64,000 nucleotides of DNA from an uncultured Prevotella sp. GTDB taxonomy: Bacteria; Bacteroidota; Bacteroidia; Bacteroidales; Bacteroidaceae. Under the pieces are notes generated by a model. The model searched no databases and had not been told where the DNA came from. It saw only the letters and a list, made by a program, of their open reading frames with translations. The number at the start of each line of letters is the position of its first letter. Position 1 is the stretch's first letter. Positions 47,353-56,159 of the stretch are shown here, in pieces. The stretch covers positions 1-64,000 of the forward strand of contig CAMKTS010000013.1 of the NCBI GenBank assembly GCA_946415755.1. The letters are read 5' to 3'. Position numbers and translations under genes: made by a program.

Positions 47353-49176
47353 TCAAGTTTGTTTTTTATCAAGGGGGCGGGTATGTGCTCGCAGCCATTC
47401 CGCCTCGGCACCGTCGAGGTGGGGCGAGAGCATATCGAAGACGTGTTGGTGGTAATCGTTGAGCCACGCTATCTCTTCCTGCGACAGCAAGTCGCGGAGC
47501 ACGGGTGCGGTATCAATCGGACAGAGCGTGAGCGGCTCGAACTGTAGGAAGCGACCACACTCGGTTTCCTGGCCGTGTACCACCAGCAGCGTATTTTCTA
47601 TGCGAACGCCGAAACGTCCGGCCAGATAGATGCCCGGCTCGTCGGTCACCGTCATGCCAGCCACCAGCGGGGCGGGCTTCCACTCCATGCGTATCTGGTG
47701 AGGACCCTCGTGGACGTTGAGGTACGATCCCACACCGTGCCCCGTGCCATGCAGATAGTTCAGGCCTGCCTGCCACAGCGGCTGACGGGCTATGGCATCG
47801 AGCTGCGTGCCGCTGGCACCATCAGGGAAGTGGAGCATCTGCAGTCGGATATGCCCCTTTAGCACCAGGGTATATACCCGTTTCTGCTCCTCGGTGAGCG
47901 GTCCCAGGGCGATAGTACGTGTGACATCCGTCGTACCGTCACGATACTGGGCGCCACTGTCGAGCAGCAGCAAGCCCTTGGGCTGCAGGGGAGCGTCGGT
48001 AGCTGGCGTAGCCTCGTAGTGTACGATGGCTCCATGTTCCTCATACGCCGCTATCGTGTCGAAGGAGAGTCCTCGGAACAAGGGCTGCTCTGCCCTGAGG
48101 GCGGTGAGCTTGCGGTCGATGCTCATCTCCGTCTGTCCGCCGGCCTCCACGGCAGGCTGCAGCCACTTCAGAAACTTCACCATAGCGATGCCGTCGCGCA
48201 GCATCGCCGACCTAAAACCCGCTATCTCCTGCTCATTCTTCACGGTTTTCATCCGTTTCACCGGCGACTCCTCCTCGATAATCAGTAAAGAGCGGACAGG
48301 GCGGAGTGAAGAATTTGCTGCCGCAGTCTCTAAGGTATGATAGAGCGTATAGTTCACCTCGTCGGGGTCGAGCAGGATATTGTATTCGAAGTAGTCGCAC
48401 AGTCCCTTGGCCACCTCTTCGTAGGGAGCCACCCCTACCCCTTCGGCCTTCAGATAGCTGACGACCTCGGAGGTCAGCTTCGCCTGATGGATATAGAGGG
48501 TGACATCCTTCGACGAGATGAGCAGATACGACACGAAGACGGGATTACAATGCACGTCGCTGCCGCGCAGGTTCAGCGTCCACGCGATGTCGTCGAGGGC
48601 TGCCATCAGCATACCGTCGGCATGCTTTTCGCGGAGGGCCTTGCGGATGCGGGCTATCTTTTCGTGGCAAGGCTCACCGGCATATTCCAGCGGATGAATC
48701 TCCACCGGATTTTCCGGAATGGCCGGCCGGTCGCGCCAGATTATCTTCAGCGGGTCAAAATTCGTACGCAGCGTGATGCCCCCCTGATGCCGGAGGTCGG
48801 TTATCAGTTCCTTGACGAAGCTGGCCGCATTCACCATTCCGTCGACAGCCACCTCTGCACCGGCACCGCACTCGCGTCCTATCCACTCGGCGATGGTCGG
48901 TGTGCCGTCTATCTTCAGCTTCATCAGCTGATACTCCGTACCCTTCAGCTGCTCCTCGGCAGCAATGAAGTAGCGCGAGTCCGTCCACAGGGCAGCACTG
49001 TTCAGCGTCACCACCGCCGTACCGGCAGAGCCGTTGAAGCCGCTGATCCACTCACGGCCCTTCCAGTGGTCGGCCGTATACTCACTCTGATGGGGGTCGC
49101 TTGTCGGAAAGACAAATGCCGCCAAATGCTCCCTGCGCAATACTTCGCGCAATGCCTCTAATCGTTCTGCTATCAT
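47353..49176 (-). CDS. Xaa-Pro aminopeptidase (M24B)
   Basis: Cuts N-terminal residues that precede proline; cytoplasmic, two metal ions. 607 residues: two creatinase-like N-terminal domains (1-~310, with FPTSDPHQSEYTADHWKGRE and GFNGSAGTAVV) and the pita-bread catalytic domain. Metal ligands seen as LLLDSGAQYRDGTTDVTRT (Asp about 405 and 413), GTGHGVGSYLNVHEGP (His about 480), TDEPGIYL (Glu about 510) and RIENTLLV (Glu about 524). The three-domain, ~600-residue form is typical of Bacteroidetes. Divergent from the hemolysin III-type gene; a -7 element is at 49200-49207. Confidence 0.93.
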   Translation of the reverse strand: MIAERLEALREVLRREHLAAFVFPTSDPHQSEYTADHWKGREWISGFNGSAGTAVVTLNSAALWTDSRYFIAAEEQLKGTEYQLMKLKIDGTPTIAEWIGRECGAGAEVAVDGMVNAASFVKELITDLRHQGGITLRTNFDPLKIIWRDRPAIPENPVEIHPLEYAGEPCHEKIARIRKALREKHADGMLMAALDDIAWTLNLRGSDVHCNPVFVSYLLISSKDVTLYIHQAKLTSEVVSYLKAEGVGVAPYEEVAKGLCDYFEYNILLDPDEVNYTLYHTLETAAANSSLRPVRSLLIIEEESPVKRMKTVKNEQEIAGFRSAMLRDGIAMVKFLKWLQPAVEAGGQTEMSIDRKLTALRAEQPLFRGLSFDTIAAYEEHGAIVHYEATPATDAPLQPKGLLLLDSGAQYRDGTTDVTRTIALGPLTEEQKRVYTLVLKGHIRLQMLHFPDGASGTQLDAIARQPLWQAGLNYLHGTGHGVGSYLNVHEGPHQIRMEWKPAPLVAGMTVTDEPGIYLAGRFGVRIENTLLVVHGQETECGRFLQFEPLTLCPIDTAPVLRDLLSQEEIAWLNDYHQHVFDMLSPHLDGAEAEWLRAHTRPLDKKQT

Positions 49177-49199
49177 ACACGTACAAACTATGTCGGTTG

Positions 49200-49207
49200 C
49201 AAAGATA
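49200..49207 (-). promoter_or_regulatory. -7 element upstream of the aminopeptidase gene
   Basis: TATCTTTG, 23 nt before the ATG. The upstream CAAA (49220-49223) is at a non-standard 12-nt spacing. Confidence 0.4.
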
Positions 49208-49249
49208 CTGCTTTTTCTTCAAAAAAAGTCACGCTACAGACAGAAATTG

Positions 49250-49281
49250 TTTGGCAGTATCAGAAGAAATGCGTAATTTTG
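49250..49281 (+). promoter_or_regulatory. Promoter of the hemolysin III-type gene
   Basis: TTTG (49250-49253), 20 nt, TAATTTTG (49274-49281): exact consensus. It overlaps an in-frame ATG at 49279, which proves that the real start must be the later ATG at 49309. Confidence 0.65.
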
Positions 49282-49308
49282 CAGGCCGTAATCACCATAG
49301 AAGACAGT

Positions 49309-49962
49309 ATGGCCATTAGATACACACACCGGGAAGAACTGTTGAACTCGTGGAGCCACGCAGGCGGCATCGCTATGGGCGTGGCATTCGGCGTGGTATT
49401 CCTCGTGATGGCATTCAGGGGCAACGACCCGTGGGCGCGCCTGGGTGTATGCCTCTACCTCTTTGGCATGCTGGGTTCCTACATCGCATCCACGGTATAC
49501 CACAGTCTGCCGATGCGCAGCAAATGGAAGGAACGCCTGCGCCGCTGGGACCACGCTGCCATCTATTGGCACATCGCCGGTTCCTATTCGCCGCTGACGC
49601 TGACGGCCCTGCGCGACCAGGGCTACTGGGGCTGGTCGCTGTTTCTCTTCGTGTGGGTCTGTGCCCTTGCGGGCACCTTGGTAAGCTTTGTCAGGCTAAA
49701 GGAGCATTCTAACGTCGAGACCTTCTGTTTCATCGGCATGGGACTGAGCGTGCTCATCGCCTTCAAGCCGCTCATCGACTCGGTGTCGACGGCTGCCGTG
49801 ATATGGATTATCGCCGAGGGAGTGTGCTACATCACGGGAGCAGCATTCTATTCCTTCCACAAACGACGCTACATGCATTCCGTCTTCCACTTCTTCGTCC
49901 TCGCAGGCAGCCTCTGCCACATCATTGCCGTGTGGGATGTGCTGATGGCCTACCTCGACTAA
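49309..49962 (+). CDS. Hemolysin III / YqfA-type seven-span membrane protein
   Basis: 217 residues from the ATG at 49309 (MAIRYTHREELLNSWSHAGG). About seven membrane spans, with the family motifs EELLNSWSHAGGIAMG, STVYHSLPMRSKWKERLRRW with DHAAIYWHIAGSYSP, and a C-terminal HSVFHFFVLAGSLCH. The conserved His, Ser and Asp resemble the zinc site of the adiponectin-receptor/CREST superfamily, so a lipid hydrolase role is possible; the hemolysin name reflects early work on one member. Overlaps the convergent regulator gene by 4 nt at the stops. Confidence 0.9.
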   Translation: MAIRYTHREELLNSWSHAGGIAMGVAFGVVFLVMAFRGNDPWARLGVCLYLFGMLGSYIASTVYHSLPMRSKWKERLRRWDHAAIYWHIAGSYSPLTLTALRDQGYWGWSLFLFVWVCALAGTLVSFVRLKEHSNVETFCFIGMGLSVLIAFKPLIDSVSTAAVIWIIAEGVCYITGAAFYSFHKRRYMHSVFHFFVLAGSLCHIIAVWDVLMAYLD

Positions 49963-52900
49963 CTGTTCTTATACTCCGTGGGAGTCTTTCCCGTAGCAGC
50001 CTTGAAGCACTTGCTGAAATACTTGGGATCAGAGAAGCCACAATCGTAGGCGATCTCAGATACCGACTTGCCCGTATGCTCTACCAGGTGGATGGCCTTG
50101 CGGATGCGCGCCTCACGCATGAACTCCATTGGCGACGTGCCCGTCATCTCCTTCACCTTGCGGTGCAGACTGGTACGGCTCACAGCACAGGCCTGTGCCA
50201 TATCGTCGATGGATACGTTGCTGTCGCCCAGGTTCTCCTCTACAAAGTGTACCAGGCGTTTCATCAGCATGTCGTCAGCCTCTTCTTGCCTGCTCTTGGG
50301 AGATTCCTCCTGAGGCATGTCGGCAGGCTCGTCGTCCACTTGTGGCTGCTGCATCTCCAGCAGGGCCAGGTATTTCTCCAGCGCCTCATGCTGCTGCCGC
50401 TTCAACCTGCGGATGTAGAGCAGGATATAGAGCACCAGCCCCGTCACAGCGGCTATCGCCAGCACACCGAGCAGGAAGGCCCACGGTGTCTCCCAGAAGG
50501 TAGGCTTGACGATGATGGTCATCGTCCGTTCGTTGTTGCACCACACGCCGTCGCTGTTGGTCGAGCGGATAGCGATATGATACGTGCCGGGCTGCATCTG
50601 CGAGAGTGCCAGGCTATGGTTCCGTCCCAGATACTTCCACGGCCGGTCTTTCCCCATCCTATAGGCATATACCACATGGCGGGCATCCTCGTAGTCAAGA
50701 GCCGAGAACCAGATGGTGAGGTCTCGCTCGGTGGATGCCAGCTGGATGGTGTCACGACTGCCGGCGGCATAGTCTATGTCGCCGCCCTCCTTCACCACTC
50801 CGGTGATGACCAGCGGTGGGGTGAACGAGCTGGTCTTCAGCTGTTTCAGGTCGATGAGCAGGGTACCGTCAAGGGCACCGAACACCCATTTCGACCCCTC
50901 CAGTTGCAAGGGGGCAGCCTGCGAGAAGTTGGGGCGTTCGCGCATCAGGAAGGTATTCACGTCGGGTTCTTCCGTCTCCTTCAGCCGCATCTCTATCAGC
51001 CGGTTGGTGGATGTCACCCATAGCGAGCCGTCATACTCTGCCATTGCCCAGGTGATGTCGGCAGGAAAACCCGTCGTCAGCTCATAGTGGTGGAAGTCCA
51101 GCTGCGGGGCCTCCACATCCTTGGTCAGCAACTGGTTGATGCCACCGTCGGCAGTAGCCAGAAAGATCTTGCCGTCGGCGGTCTGCAGCAGGTCGGTGAT
51201 ATTGCTGCTGCTAAGGCTCTCCTTGCGGTTGGCCTCGCGGCGGTGGTTGCTGAAGGTAATCGCTGTCAGGTCGCTGCTGCTGATGTCGGCCACGAAGAGA
51301 CCGGCGTAGGTGCCCACCAGCAGGTGGTCGGTAGGCAGTACCAGCAACTTGCTGATGCCCACCTCACGGCTCTCCTTCCAGCCCTTCAGCTGATTGCCAG
51401 AGTGGATGAACTGCGGTGTCTCGGCATGGGGATTGCTGATGCAGCACAGTCCGCCGTGGCGGGTGGCTACCCAGATGCGCCCCCTCCTGTCGGTGGCAAA
51501 GTCGTATATCTCGTTGTCGCTGATGGCATACGGGTTCTGCTCATCCTTCTGGAACCGGCTGATCTGATAGCTGCCGTCCTCTCGTGGGCGCAGCCGTAGC
51601 ACGCCATGCCGCTTCGTTCCCAGCCACAGGGTGCCGTCGTCGGTCAGCAGACTGCTGTATACCGCCGCCCCGAAAGGCTGCCACGTCTTACTGATGCGTC
51701 CGTCGCTGCCCATCCAGCCGATGGGTTCGCCTGTCTCAGAATACACGGTGAGGGTCTCATCATTGCGGGTGCCCACCATTATCCTGTTCTGCGCATCCCT
51801 GAAGACGGCCCTCACCTGGTCGTCATGGTACATGGGCAGTCGGCGGTAGTGCCGGTTCTCGAAGGTCAGCCGACATATCTTTCCGTTGCGCAGCAGCCAG
51901 CAGCCGCCCTGTCCGTCGTAGATGGAATTGCTGATTTTTCCGATGCCCTCTCCCTCGGAGTAGGCACAGAGCCTGTGCAGCTCGTCGCTGGCGGCATAGT
52001 ACGTGTCACCGTTGTCGGCAAAGAACCATCGCGTACCGTCCTTGTCGCTATGCATGTTGAAGTCGTCCATGCGGATGCCCGCAATCTCGTCTGCCTGTCG
52101 GCAGCGGCTGTCGGCCAGGAAGAAGCGTCCGTCCTTGCCCAGCAGCCACAGCAGTCCGTCCTTGTCCTGTATCATCTTGCGCACCGGCCACGTCACGCCA
52201 GTAGCTGTCAGCTGTCTCCCGTCAGGCGAGAGCAGCAGGATGCCGTTCTCCGTACATAGCGCAATGCGCTTGTCGTTCAGCTCGGCATGGTCGGTGATGG
52301 CAGCCGTCAGCAGGGGGTGCTTCCATCGGAAGAGCTTTTCGCGCCGTTCGTTGTAGACCCACAAGGTACCATCGTCGGCCACCAGCCACACCATCTTGTC
52401 GTTGCTGATGACACGCAGGAAGGACTTCGGAAAACGTACCAGCCGCTTGTTATCATATAAATAGGTATGCCGCTTGGTCAGCACCCACGACCGCTCCTGC
52501 TGGTCGCACACCACGGTGATGCCCTTGCCCGACTCACCTACGGCCATCTGTCTGACGCTGCTCTCTGGCCGGTCATCGCTCAAGGCCAGCATGCGCTGGT
52601 CATCCGTAAACAGCCACGTCGTGCCACAAGGCAGGGCACGCACCTTACTGATACGCAACTGCTTTCCGAGCTGCTGCTCATAGTCGGCCAGCACATCCAC
52701 ATATCGGTACTGGCGGGTGTCGAAGAGAAACGCCCTGCCCTCCACCAGGCACCACAGCGAACCGGTGCTGCTGGAATAGAGGCTCGTAATACGGTTGGAG
52801 GTCATATTGATGCCGTCGCCGCTATGCGTCTTGAAGTTACGGAATTCGTAACCGTCGAACCGGTACAGGCCGTCGCTGGTCGAGAACCACATCATCCCCT

Positions 52901-53045
52901 GACCGTCGCGCACCATACGCGACACCAGCGGAGCCTCCTCCACCATATCGTCAAAGGTCATCAGCCGGAATCCAGGCTGACCGGCCAGCATGGCAGAACA
53001 CATCACCGACAGGGCGCATAGCAGGTATCGTAGCAAGTTAGTCAT
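49959..53045 (-). CDS. Membrane-anchored propeller / AraC regulator without kinase (second copy)
   Basis: About 1028 residues from the ATG at 53045 (MTNLLRYLLCALSVMCSAML signal/anchor); earlier in-frame Met codons lie within or before the promoter. The N-terminal half is built of propeller blades (DGQGMMWFSTSDGLYRFDGY, DRRGRIWVATRHGGL) to about 745, then a Y_Y_Y domain at 765-845 (VYAYRMGKDRPWKYLGRN), one span at 850-875, a linker, and AraC HTH_18 at about 925-1028 (IAYDCGFSDPKYFSKCFK). No histidine-kinase H, N or G boxes and no receiver are present. Divergent from the susC remnant and sharing an upstream 12-bp inverted repeat with it, so it probably controls the pectin genes on this side. 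Confidence 0.86.
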   Translation of the reverse strand: MTNLLRYLLCALSVMCSAMLAGQPGFRLMTFDDMVEEAPLVSRMVRDGQGMMWFSTSDGLYRFDGYEFRNFKTHSGDGINMTSNRITSLYSSSTGSLWCLVEGRAFLFDTRQYRYVDVLADYEQQLGKQLRISKVRALPCGTTWLFTDDQRMLALSDDRPESSVRQMAVGESGKGITVVCDQQERSWVLTKRHTYLYDNKRLVRFPKSFLRVISNDKMVWLVADDGTLWVYNERREKLFRWKHPLLTAAITDHAELNDKRIALCTENGILLLSPDGRQLTATGVTWPVRKMIQDKDGLLWLLGKDGRFFLADSRCRQADEIAGIRMDDFNMHSDKDGTRWFFADNGDTYYAASDELHRLCAYSEGEGIGKISNSIYDGQGGCWLLRNGKICRLTFENRHYRRLPMYHDDQVRAVFRDAQNRIMVGTRNDETLTVYSETGEPIGWMGSDGRISKTWQPFGAAVYSSLLTDDGTLWLGTKRHGVLRLRPREDGSYQISRFQKDEQNPYAISDNEIYDFATDRRGRIWVATRHGGLCCISNPHAETPQFIHSGNQLKGWKESREVGISKLLVLPTDHLLVGTYAGLFVADISSSDLTAITFSNHRREANRKESLSSSNITDLLQTADGKIFLATADGGINQLLTKDVEAPQLDFHHYELTTGFPADITWAMAEYDGSLWVTSTNRLIEMRLKETEEPDVNTFLMRERPNFSQAAPLQLEGSKWVFGALDGTLLIDLKQLKTSSFTPPLVITGVVKEGGDIDYAAGSRDTIQLASTERDLTIWFSALDYEDARHVVYAYRMGKDRPWKYLGRNHSLALSQMQPGTYHIAIRSTNSDGVWCNNERTMTIIVKPTFWETPWAFLLGVLAIAAVTGLVLYILLYIRRLKRQQHEALEKYLALLEMQQPQVDDEPADMPQEESPKSRQEEADDMLMKRLVHFVEENLGDSNVSIDDMAQACAVSRTSLHRKVKEMTGTSPMEFMREARIRKAIHLVEHTGKSVSEIAYDCGFSDPKYFSKCFKAATGKTPTEYKNS

Positions 53046-53071
53046 CAGCTGTCTGTTGTTAATAGCGTCTG

Positions 53072-53102
53072 CAAATGTACTCATTATCATGGAAACGGCA
53101 AA
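53072..53102 (-). promoter_or_regulatory. Promoter of the second regulator
   Basis: TTTG (53102-53099), 19 nt, TACATTTG (53079-53072): exact consensus, 26 nt upstream of the start. Confidence 0.65.
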
Positions 53103-53127
53103 ATTATTCGTGAAAAAAAAGGAAAAA

Positions 53128-53164
53128 TGGTGGAAAAAAATACCAGTGAGAGTTTTTTCCACCA
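53128..53164. promoter_or_regulatory. Perfect inverted repeat, likely operator
   Basis: TGGTGGAAAAAA (53128-53139) and TTTTTTCCACCA (53153-53164) with a 13-nt spacer lie between the divergent regulator and susC. The 12-mer also occurs at 6424-6435 upstream of the other regulator. Distance to the susC -7 element is 40 nt, as for the box of the CE8 gene. Confidence 0.6.
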
Positions 53165-53204
53165 ACATGGAATTTACAACCACCCTTGTCTATGCCATAT
53201 TGAC

Positions 53205-53212
53205 TATCTTTG
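53205..53212 (+). promoter_or_regulatory. -7 element of the susC promoter
   Basis: TATCTTTG, 59 nt before the ATG at 53272; no standard -33 TTTG, which fits activation by the upstream regulator. Confidence 0.5.
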
Positions 53213-53271
53213 CACCACTTAAGACGGAAGACACTAATCAAACAATTCAAATAAAAACAACTAACAAACGT

Positions 53272-56129
53272 ATGGAAAAAACATTTCAAACCAAGCGAAG
53301 GGCATGCCAGCTGTTCATGGCAGCGGCAGGCCTGGTGCTGCTGACGTGTTGTGCCGAAGTGTCGATGAGGTGGAGAGCATCACCATCCTGAAGGATGCCT
53401 CGGCAGCCGTCTACGGTGCCTACGGTGCCTACGGTGTCATCCTCGTCAAGACCAAGCGCGGACAGCAGGGACAGCCCCGCATCTCCTACCAGATGCAGAT
53501 GGGTATCGTCGATGCTATCAAGCACGCTGAGATGCTCGATGGCTACAACTACGGCCGCATCTACAATGCCGCCAAGGCTGCCAACGCGCTGCAGAGCGGT
53601 GAAGCCGTCGATCTTCGCAAGGACTTCTTCCAGGCCGACGAGTTGGAACAGATGAAGAGCATGAACTACGACCTGCTGGACAAATACTGGTCCAGCTCTG
53701 TCTCCCAGCGTCACAGCATCAACATCAACGGCGGTACCGAGAAAGCCACCTACTTTGCCGGTGTCACCTACCAGACACAGGACGGTAACATCGGTAAGCT
53801 GGACTACGACCGCTGGAACTTCCGTGCCGGTCTGACGGCCAAGGTCACCAAGTTCCTCAATGCCACGCTCTCCATTTCCGGCGACAACAGCAAGAGAATC
53901 ATGCACCAGACCAGCAACGGCGGCGGCGGCAGTCAGGAGGACTACCTCTATATGATGAAGAACCCCAGCTTCGTACCCGACGAGATCAGCGGCTATCCTA
54001 TCTACCATTCTGGAATGAAGAATGATCCCTCATTCGACAACTACTACAACTACAAGTCACTGCTGAACTCGCGCAACAGCCGCGAGATACACTCCAACAA
54101 CATGTCTATCCAGGGTTCGCTGGAAGCCGACTTAGGCAAACTGTGGAAGCCGTTGGAGGGTCTGCGCGTCAAGTTGACCTACTCACGCAACATCAGCAAC
54201 AATGAGGAGAACCGTCTCAAGATGGAGAACACTGTCTACCGCGTCATCAACCGTGGCGGTAGCGGCAACCACCTCTATATCACCGACCCCTCGGCCATCA
54301 TCGGTGGCCCCGGTGCCGTACCCGACGAGACCAACCCGTATAACGGCTTCCGCTACGCATCCTTCGACAACCTGGAGGAGCGCGTGCTGAACAGTGGCCA
54401 GGCATCTCTGCTCAGCCGTGACATGAGCCGCACCAACAGCTATCAGATGAACCTCATGGTCAGCTATGCCCGCAAGTTCGGCAAGCACGATGTCAGTGCC
54501 ACCTTCTCCATAGAAAAAGGAGAGAGCGAGACGGAAACCCTCTATGGCGAGGGTACCCATCCACTACCTTTTACCGACGGACAGTCGTCTTCACTGGCTG
54601 CCGACTCGCAGAAAGACACCAAATGGGGACGCTCTGAAAGCGGTAACCTGGCCTATATCGGTCGTCTGAACTATGCCTATGCCGACCGCTACCTCTTCGA
54701 GTTCCTTATCCGCGCACAGGCTTCTACCAAGTTCTCGCCAGAGAACTACTGGGGTGCCTTCCCCTCCTTCTCGTTAGGATGGGTGGCTTCTGAAGAGCCA
54801 TGGTTCCCGAAGGAGAAGCTGAAGATCGACTTCCTGAAGCTGCGCGCCTCGTTCGGCATCATGGGCCGCGACAATGTCGAGGCATGGCGCTGGCTACAGG
54901 TCTACAGCTATAACTCCATCCGCAGCAGCATCTTCGGCACCGACTACACCAAGGAGTCGAGCAAAGCCTTCCAGCTGCCGGAGAAGAGCGGTACCAACCC
55001 CAACCTGCGCTGGGACAAGAACATCAAGACCAACGTCGGTATCGACCTGCGCATGCTTGACAGCCGCCTCAGCCTGTCGCTCGACGGCTACTACGACTTC
55101 GGCCGTGAGATGTTCTCTATCCCCAACTTCAACATCATGCCCGGTACTGCCGGTACCTACCCCGCCCCGGAGAACTACTCTGAGATGGACATGTTCGGTA
55201 TCGAGGCCATCGTAGGCTGGCGCCAGCGCATCAACAAGGACATGTACGTGTCGGCCCGTCTGGGCTTTAGCTACGACGACAACAGGGTCAGAAAAATCTA
55301 TGAACCTAAACCCGGAGAGCGCAAGCTTGACGACCCCGTGGTGGGCGAGCGTTCCGACCGTGGCCTGTGGGGCTACTCCTGTATGGGCATGTTCCGCAGC
55401 TATCAGGAGATTGAGGAATACTTCAAGAAATACAATATCACCGAATACTTTGGCCTGCCTCAGAGCCAGGTACATCCGGGTATGCTCATCTACGAGGACA
55501 TCCGTGGCAGCAAGATAGATGGCACCGACACCTATCAGGGCAAGGACGGTAAGATTGACGAAAATGATATTGTGCAGATTTCCAAGCGCAAGGACAACCC
55601 CTTCCACGGCACACTGAACCTGAACTTCGTCTACAAGTCCTTCTCGCTGAACGCTACGTTCACCGCCGAGTGGGGTGCCTACCGCATGATGCCCGCCATG
55701 TATCAGGAGTCGTTCGGAAACGACCCCAAGGAGGGTATGGAGACCCATAATGTATCTGCCATGTGGAACGACATGTTCATCTACGATGACGTGCTGGATG
55801 CACAGGGCAACGTCATTGCTGCCGCCAACCGTAACGGCCGCTGGCCCAACTTCGGTTACACGGCAAAAGGTGTCAACTCGAAGGCATCTACCTTCTGGAA
55901 GATGTCGGCAACGGAAATCTACCTGCGCAACATCACACTGGCTTACACGCTGCCCAAGAAGTGGGTGCGCTATGCCCATCTGAACAATGTACGCCTGAAC
56001 GTCACCGTGCAGAACGCATTCAGCCTGTACAATGCCTGCCCCGGAGGCTACTGGAACAACTTTGCCGGTAACTACGGCAGCTATCCCGTTACCCGCAAAA
56101 TTACCATCGGTTTGAATGTAACATTTTAA
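53272..56129 (+). pseudogene. SusC-type TonB-dependent transporter, internally deleted and frameshifted
   Basis: SusC proteins import oligosaccharides through the outer membrane with a SusD lid. Here an ATG at 53272 starts a proper SusC-like leader (MEKTFQTKRRACQLFMAAAG, then LVLLTCCA), but after about 30 codons the DNA jumps to the middle of the plug domain (VDEVESITILKDASAAVYG) in another frame. The leader frame stops at 53391. From the plug to the end (residues VDEVESI...to KITIGLNVTF) everything is intact, about 900 codons. Missing are the carboxypeptidase-like domain, TonB box and first half of the plug, about 190 residues. An internal ATG at 53304 opens the barrel frame but would lack export and TonB signals. 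SusD follows at 30 nt. A true deletion, a phase-variation product or an assembly error all fit. Confidence 0.85.
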
Positions 56130-56159
56130 TTAGGAACAAGTAATTAGACATTAGAAATT

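Noticed and set aside
49279..49308. Earlier ATG for the hemolysin III-type gene
   Set aside because: The ATG lies in the -7 element itself and cannot be in the transcript.
53272..53391. Programmed frameshift joining the SusC leader to the barrel
   Set aside because: A frameshift alone cannot explain it: about 190 residues of the protein are missing, so DNA has been lost or rearranged.
52990..53391. 133-codon plus-strand frame including the SusC leader
   Set aside because: Its first two-thirds run antisense through the regulator start and the promoter region; only the part from 53272 is a plausible leader.
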